The notes beneath the pieces are model-generated. The model had not been told where the DNA came from and made no database searches. It was given only the letters and a program-made list of their open reading frames with translations. The translations under genes were made by a program, and so were the position numbers. Positions 36,323 through 40,647 of a DNA stretch of 40,647 nucleotides are shown here, piece after piece. Positions within the stretch are counted from its first letter, which is position 1. Every line of letters starts with the position of its first letter. This DNA is from Actinomycetota bacterium (GTDB taxonomy: Bacteria > Actinomycetota > Actinomycetes > Actinomycetales > Dermatophilaceae), in contig JAIUNK010000035.1 of assembly GCA_020161845.1 (NCBI GenBank), positions 1-40,647 of the forward strand. Reading direction: 5' to 3'.

Positions 36323-37663
36323 ATGCCACCTCGTGTCGTGCCCGGGCTCGGATGGCCGGAGATCAGGCCCCTTATTGCCGACGCGGTCCGGCATCTGGGT
36401 TGGCCGGAGTCATCGAAGAACACCGCTGTGGTTTCACGTGAAACAACACCTCTGTCATTCGACCCGGCGCAGCCCGCTCCCGCGGAGGACGTTGAGCCGC
36501 CGCCCATCGCGCCGACCGACACCGAACAGGTCGACACCGAGCAGGCCGGCACCGAGCGGGCCGACTCGGAGCAGGTCGGTCCCCCAGACGACGTCGCGGA
36601 TCGACACGAGACCACGACGCCGCCCGCGGCGCTGGCGAACGCCCCCGCCAGTGCAGAGCCGTCCCCGCCGGAGAGCGCTGCCGCTGCCGAATCGGCCCCC
36701 GCCGCCGACCTCGCGCCGAGCACCGAGCGTCCCGTCGCGTCACAGACCCGTCCCCCCGCAGAGTCGGCGGCCGCACCACCGGCGTACGACGGGCCGGCGG
36801 CTCCACGGGACTACACCCAGGCTCCGGCGACGCGGGCGGCGCGTCGTACGGCCCCGACGCTGCCCAAGCCGGCCGCGCCGCGGATCATCACGGTGGCGAA
36901 CCAGAAGGGCGGCGTCGGCAAGACGACCACGGCGGTCAACCTCGCCGCTTCGTTGGCGCAGGCCGGCTTGCGGGTGCTCGTCATCGACACCGACCCGCAA
37001 GGCAACGCCAGCACGGCCTTGGGCCTCGACCATCGGCAGGGGGTGCCGAGCATCTACGACGTCCTGGTCGAGGACCGGCCGCTGGCGGAAGTCATCCAGG
37101 ACTGTCCCGACATCCCCGGCCTGACCTGCGCGCCGGCCACCATCGACCTAGCCGGCGCCGAGATCGAGCTGATCTCGTTCGTGGCCCGGGAGACCCGGCT
37201 GCAGCGCGCCGTTGATGCGTTCGTTCAGGAGGCCGGCGACGCCGCTCCGGACTACGTCCTCATCGACTGCCCGCCGAGCCTCGGACTGCTCACGCTGAAC
37301 GCCTTTGTCGCCGGGCGCGAGGTGCTCATCCCGATCCAGTGCGAGTACTACGCGCTCGAGGGGCTGTCGATGCTGCTGAAGAACATCGAGATGATCCAGC
37401 GGCATCTGAACCCGGGGCTGCGGCTGTCGTCGATCCTGCTGACCATGTACGACGGGCGCACTCGCCTCTCATCCCAGGTGGCCGACGAGGTGCGCGAGCA
37501 CTTCCCGGAGCTGGTCTTCAAGACCCGGGTGCCCAGGTCGGTCAGGATCTCGGAGGCGCCCAGCCACGGGTTGACGGTGATGTCCTACGATCCGACGAGC
37601 ACCGGCGCGCTCTCCTACGCGGAGGCGGCGGCCGAGTTGGCGACGATGGGAGCGATTCGATGA
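36323..37663 (+). CDS. parA: Chromosome-partitioning ATPase ParA (Soj)
   Basis: 446 aa. It moves ParB-parS complexes by ATP-dependent DNA binding. Residues 1-185 are an unusual extension: a short helical segment [20 protein letters not shown], the parS-encoded AVVSRET (35-41), then a long Thr/Glu/Ala/Pro-rich disordered stretch. The ATPase core follows: deviant Walker A KGGVGKTT (195-202), [24 protein letters not shown] at 36323 has GGAGG 9 nt upstream; a GTG at codon 36, just before parS, is a possible later start. The stop overlaps the parB ATG by 4 nt. Confidence 0.93.
   Translation: MPPRVVPGLGWPEIRPLIADAVRHLGWPESSKNTAVVSRETTPLSFDPAQPAPAEDVEPPPIAPTDTEQVDTEQAGTERADSEQVGPPDDVADRHETTTPPAALANAPASAEPSPPESAAAAESAPAADLAPSTERPVASQTRPPAESAAAPPAYDGPAAPRDYTQAPATRAARRTAPTLPKPAAPRIITVANQKGGVGKTTTAVNLAASLAQAGLRVLVIDTDPQGNASTALGLDHRQGVPSIYDVLVEDRPLAEVIQDCPDIPGLTCAPATIDLAGAEIELISFVARETRLQRAVDAFVQEAGDAAPDYVLIDCPPSLGLLTLNAFVAGREVLIPIQCEYYALEGLSMLLKNIEMIQRHLNPGLRLSSILLTMYDGRTRLSSQVADEVREHFPELVFKTRVPRSVRISEAPSHGLTVMSYDPTSTGALSYAEAAAELATMGAIR
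36431..36444. promoter_or_regulatory. parS: parS site inside parA
   Basis: The perfect 14-bp palindrome GTTTCACGTGAAAC, core of the universal ParB-binding site. It lies within parA codons 37-41. Confidence 0.96.
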
Positions 37664-38793
37664 CGGAGCGGCGGCGGGGTCTGGGTCGAGGGCTGGGAGC
37701 GCTCATTCCGACCGGCCCGCTCGAGGATGTCGGCCGCCCCTCCGATCTCTTCTTCCGAGAGCGCCCCGCAAATGACATGGCTGTGGTTTCACGTGAAACC
37801 ACGGGCTCACCGATCGACTCGACTGGAGTATTCGAGTCCGGCGTTCCGGGCCCATCGGGCGACGCCATCGCCGCAGGCTCGGCGCAGCCGTGGTCCGCAC
37901 CGGCAGAGCCGTCCGGGGAGGGCACAGCGCACCGCGACGGCGCCCCGGACCGCGGCGCCGGACCCCGGCGGCCGGACACCGATGGGCTGCGGGAGGTGCC
38001 CGGGGCCTGGTATGCCGAGATCCCGCTGGAGCGGATCCGCCCGAATCCCCGACAGCCGCGCACGGTCTTCGACGCCGACGAGCTCGACGAGCTGGTGGCG
38101 AGCATTCGCGAGATCGGCGTGCTGCAACCCGTCGTCGTGCGGCCGGCCGAGCCGGATGGCAGCTATGAGCTCGTGATGGGCGAGCGTCGCTGGCGCGCGG
38201 CCGGCGAGGCCGGCCTGGCGGCGATCCCCGCGATCATCAAGGAGACCGCCGACGACGCGATGCTGCGCGACGCGTTGCTGGAGAACCTGCATCGCACCCA
38301 GCTGAACGTTCTGGAGGAGGCCGCCGCCTACCAGCAGCTTCTGGATGACTTCGGCTGCACCCATGACGAGCTGGCGACCCGCATCGGCCGGTCCCGGCCG
38401 CAGATCAGCAACACCCTGCGGCTGCTGCGCCTCCCTCCGCTGGTGGCCCGCCGCGTCGCCGCCGGGGTGCTGTCCGCCGGACATGCCCGCGCCCTGCTCG
38501 GGTTGGAGGACGGTGCGGCGATGGAGCGCCTCGCCCAGCGGATCGTCGCCGAAGGCCTGTCGGTGCGGTCGGTGGAGGAGATCGTGACGCTCGGCTTCGA
38601 CGGCCCCGGCCGGGAGCGGCGCGTCCGCGACCCTCGGCCTCGTGACGAACGGCTCGACGACGTCGCGGCGCGCCTGTCCGATCGGTTCGACACCCGCGTG
38701 AACGTGGCCATGGGGGCTCGCAAGGGCAAGCTCACCGTGGAGTTCGCTTCTCTGGAGGACCTGGACCGCATCCTGGCGATGCTCGAGGCCTGA
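37660..38793 (+). CDS. parB: Chromosome-partitioning protein ParB
   Basis: 377 aa; a CTP-switch clamp that loads at parS and spreads. The basic N-terminus [17 protein letters not shown] is the ParA-stimulating peptide. A linker of about 100 residues holds a parS-encoded AVVSRET (41-47). The CTPase/ParB-N domain (117-215) has RPNPRQPR and GERRWRAA (174-181), the helix-turn-helix [18 protein letters not shown] (about 239-256) is followed by [11 protein letters not shown], and the C-terminal dimerisation domain ends [16 protein letters not shown] overlaps the parA stop by 4 nt. Last gene of the conserved origin block here. Confidence 0.96.
   Translation: MTERRRGLGRGLGALIPTGPLEDVGRPSDLFFRERPANDMAVVSRETTGSPIDSTGVFESGVPGPSGDAIAAGSAQPWSAPAEPSGEGTAHRDGAPDRGAGPRRPDTDGLREVPGAWYAEIPLERIRPNPRQPRTVFDADELDELVASIREIGVLQPVVVRPAEPDGSYELVMGERRWRAAGEAGLAAIPAIIKETADDAMLRDALLENLHRTQLNVLEEAAAYQQLLDDFGCTHDELATRIGRSRPQISNTLRLLRLPPLVARRVAAGVLSAGHARALLGLEDGAAMERLAQRIVAEGLSVRSVEEIVTLGFDGPGRERRVRDPRPRDERLDDVAARLSDRFDTRVNVAMGARKGKLTVEFASLEDLDRILAMLEA
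37786..37799. promoter_or_regulatory. parS: parS site inside parB
   Basis: A second perfect GTTTCACGTGAAAC, in parB codons 43-47, 1,355 bp from the first and read in the same frame. Confidence 0.96.
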
Positions 38794-38904
38794 CCCGGGG
38801 GCGGCAGTCCACGCCACGGACCGGGCCTGTTCACGTCCCAGCCGCCCGCAACGGCGCCCGGCGTCCTAGCGTGGCGCTCAAGGGCCGTCCGACAGGAGAG
38901 GCGC

Positions 38905-39411
38905 ATGACTGAGGAACCCGAACCGGCAGCGCGGGGCACCGCACCCCGATTCGCGCTGGTGCCGGCCGTGTACGTCGTTCTTCGCCGCCGGCACCACGAC
39001 CACCGCGAGGTCCTGCTGCAGTTCCGCGACGGCACCGGATTCATGGACCGGCATTGGGCGTGCGGCGCCGCCGGTCACGTCGAGGCCGGCGAAAGCCTCT
39101 TCCAGGCCGCGGTGCGCGAGGTCCGTGAAGAGCTGGGGGTCCAGATCGACGCCGACGCCCTCGTGCCGCTGGTCGTCGTGCACCGCCGACACGAGGACGA
39201 CGACCCGGTGAATCAGCGGATCGATGTCTTCTTCGCGTGCGATACCTGGGTCGGTGAGCCCGCCATTCAGGAGCCGGACAAGAGCTCGGAGCTGGGCTGG
39301 TTCGACGTGACCGAGCTGCCCGACCCCGTCGTACCGCATGAGGGCCGCGTGCTGCGCGCCCTGGCGACCGGCGACCTTCCCCTGGTCGCCACGTACGGCT
39401 TCGAGGATTGA
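38905..39411 (+). CDS. Nudix hydrolase
   Basis: 168 aa. A complete Nudix box starts GHVEAGESLFQAAVREVREE and ends with LGV (about 57-79), giving the G-x5-E-x7-R-E-x2-E-E-x-G-x pattern that binds Mg2+ and cleaves a nucleoside-diphosphate-linked bond. Other conserved pieces are HWACGAAGHVE before the box and SSELGWFDVTELP after it. Substrate is not predictable; this form resembles small generalist Nudix proteins of the mutT/ADP-ribose type. ATG with GGAGA upstream, 111 bp past parB. It is not part of the conserved origin core. Confidence 0.9.
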   Translation: MTEEPEPAARGTAPRFALVPAVYVVLRRRHHDHREVLLQFRDGTGFMDRHWACGAAGHVEAGESLFQAAVREVREELGVQIDADALVPLVVVHRRHEDDDPVNQRIDVFFACDTWVGEPAIQEPDKSSELGWFDVTELPDPVVPHEGRVLRALATGDLPLVATYGFED

Positions 39412-39484
39412 GGGCCCCGCCGGAGTGTCACTGAAATCAGCCTCCCGGACTGCCGACACACCAACCGCCATCGCTGGATCAGGT

Positions 39485-40477
39485 TCAGTGGAATGCGGTG
39501 TAACTGATCACCGCGGGAACGGCCACGTTGAGTTTCCCTGGGTTGGTCGTCAGCATCTCTTCAACGTCCAAGAGGCGCCCGTCGAGGGGGTCGAAGACCA
39601 CGGTCTGCACCACGGGCAGGCCGCCGTGATCACTCTGAATGGCGAAAGCCCACCCCTCGCGGTGGAGGCGATCCCTGGTGATGCCGGCGAACGTGAGTCC
39701 CGGTTGCTGGCGGAGATACTGCAGCACGCTGATTCGCGCTTCGCGGCCGAGCGACCAATCAAAGTTCAGGTCCTCCACCGCGACGATCGCCTCGGGCGTG
39801 CCCTGAGCCGCGATCGGGTGTCCTACGGACAAGTAGGCGCCCATGGCCCCCGCGTCTGTGGGGGGCTGTTCGGTGAAGGGGCCATTGAACTCGAGTTCCC
39901 CTTCGCTCACCACCTCTCCTGGATGGACGTTCTCGACCGTCGCGGGAGCCCCGTCGGCGATCCAGGGAGTCGCCCACCGCTTCACCTGGCGGATGGTCCC
40001 AGCCGCGGTGGGTGTCCTCTGCACGGCAACGGGGACGATTGCGGAGGTCACGAGGTTGTCATCGACTCGCGTCCACAGACTCCATTCCGTCCAGGCGACC
40101 CGCCCCCGAACGGAACCCCCTTCCGTGGATCCTTGCGCCGCACCGATGAGTCGCTGCCACGCTTCGTCAGTGGCCAGCCCCGGCTGCTGCTGGATCGCCA
40201 GCGGGGGTGGGGTGACCGCGAAGGCCGGCGCGGGGGTCCGTCCTAAGCCTGACCACGCCAGAGCTGCCACCACGATCACGACCACCGACGCCGCGACGGC
40301 GACCCATCGAGGACGCATCGCCGGGCGAGGGAGCCACCTCAATCCCTTTGGAGCCGCGCGGGGAGTGGCGAGGATCGTCGCAAGGTCTGTTCGCGCCCGT
40401 TCGTCGAGCACCTCCTCCGACGGGTCGAGCGCTCTACACGCGGGATTGATCGAAGCCAGCTTCTGAAGTGTGTTCAT
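39485..40477 (-). CDS. CU044_5270-like single-span membrane protein
   Basis: 330 aa. The cytoplasmic start MNTLQKLASINPACRALDPS and a short soluble stretch are followed by one span (about 55-74, VAVAASVVVIVVAALAW) and a large exported domain with WTEWSLWTRVDD, NFDWSLGREARISVLQYLRQ and FDPLDGRLLDVEEML. This form fits actinobacterial CU044_5270-type proteins, which are usually encoded right after an ECF sigma-factor gene and may act as its membrane partner. ATG at 40477 has GGAGGGG 8 nt upstream. Directly upstream only a 14-codon remnant of another gene survives, followed by an IS end, so the partner sigma factor seems lost. Base use differs from the origin block. Confidence 0.65.
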   Translation of the reverse strand: MNTLQKLASINPACRALDPSEEVLDERARTDLATILATPRAAPKGLRWLPRPAMRPRWVAVAASVVVIVVAALAWSGLGRTPAPAFAVTPPPLAIQQQPGLATDEAWQRLIGAAQGSTEGGSVRGRVAWTEWSLWTRVDDNLVTSAIVPVAVQRTPTAAGTIRQVKRWATPWIADGAPATVENVHPGEVVSEGELEFNGPFTEQPPTDAGAMGAYLSVGHPIAAQGTPEAIVAVEDLNFDWSLGREARISVLQYLRQQPGLTFAGITRDRLHREGWAFAIQSDHGGLPVVQTVVFDPLDGRLLDVEEMLTTNPGKLNVAVPAVISYTAFH

Positions 40478-40520
40478 CGGAACGACCCCTCCACCTGATC
40501 TGGTGTCTTGACGACCGGCC
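40474..40520 (-). pseudogene. 3' remnant of a gene (probably ECF sigma factor) cut by an IS element
   Basis: The minus-strand frame reads PVVKTPDQVEGSFR then TGA, and the stop overlaps the downstream ATG (ATGA), the coupling expected for a sigma-factor / membrane-partner pair. Upstream, the frame runs into the IS-like end at 40521. Identity as a sigma factor rests on family context only; the fragment is too short to prove it. Confidence 0.4.
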
Positions 40521-40647
40521 TGTCCATGGCCATGAAAAAGTCCCCAGTGGTGGCCAGGTGAGGTCCCCGTTGGTGGCCAAGTAGAAGTCCCCACCCTCTG
40601 CTCGTCGTGTCGACCGGGAGCTTGAGGCCTGAGCGGTGACGGTGGCG
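40521..40647 (+). mobile_element. End of an IS21-like insertion element, continuing past the window
   Basis: Begins with TG (TGTCCATGGCCATGAAAAAG) and carries repeated modules built on AAGTCCCC and GGTGGCCA: GTCCCC at 40540, 40563 and 40587, spacings 23 and 24 bp. Multiple repeated terminal sequences are typical of IS21-family ends, where IstA binds. A GTG at 40636 with GAGG 8 nt upstream could be the start of the transposase gene, but only four codons are in the window. Family assignment is tentative. Confidence 0.5.

Overview
This is a high-GC actinobacterial chromosome segment spanning the replication origin. The gene content and order (pknA-pknB / trpG-sortase / crgA / rhomboid / cyclophilin / tRNA-Ile and tRNA-Ala / DUF3566 / gyrA-gyrB / dciA-recF-gnd-dnaN / oriC / dnaA / rpmH-rnpA-yidD-yidC-jag-rsmG-parA-parB) is the conserved Actinomycetota origin neighbourhood. 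The DLW-39 protein, class E sortase, CrgA and long GC-rich linkers fit a Micrococcales- or Propionibacteriales-type organism. I cannot name the genus from the sequence alone.

Layout. Positions 1-5162 hold two PASTA Ser/Thr kinases, a glutamine amidotransferase, a small membrane protein, a class E sortase and CrgA, all tied to cell-wall growth and division. Positions 5163-5634 are a gene-free block with a dense set of DnaA-box-like sequences, 25 kb from the real origin. Positions 5635-8987 hold a rhomboid protease, a cyclophilin, an Ala-rich membrane-anchored protein and a HAD phosphatase. Positions 9063-11048 look like a horizontally acquired AbiE-like two-gene cassette with its own near-leaderless promoter, next to tRNA-Ala. 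Positions 11189-11872 hold tRNA-Ala, a DLW-39 gene, a 139-bp MITE-like inverted-repeat element and tRNA-Ile. Positions 12011-17524 are the leftward gyrB-gyrA-DUF3566 unit, with a 72-bp tandem duplication between gyrB and gyrA. Positions 17841-24099 are a complete six-gene Mrp Na+/H+ antiporter operon, followed by a convergent chemoreceptor gene; both sit between gyrB and dciA, which are normally adjacent. Positions 25844-29959 are the leftward dnaN-gnd-recF-dciA unit. oriC lies between dnaN and dnaA (29960-30787). dnaA is leftward. From 32531 rightward runs the rpmH-to-parB ribosome / membrane-insertion / segregation cluster, with parS sites inside both parA and parB. The conserved block ends at parB; after it come a Nudix hydrolase, a CU044_5270-like membrane protein and the end of an IS21-like element that appears to have removed the partner sigma-factor gene.

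How the genes work together. DnaA, DnaN, DciA, RecF and gyrase start and sustain replication. ParA, ParB and parS segregate the origin. PknA/PknB, CrgA and probably the Ala-rich membrane protein control septal and polar wall synthesis. YidC, YidD and Jag serve membrane insertion and envelope growth. The accessory pieces (AbiE-like cassette, Mrp plus chemoreceptor, MITE-like element, IS end) interrupt or flank this core. No CRISPR array, phage cluster or clearly unprecedented multi-gene system was found. The least explained signals are the distal DnaA-box cluster and the inverted-repeat element between the tRNA genes.
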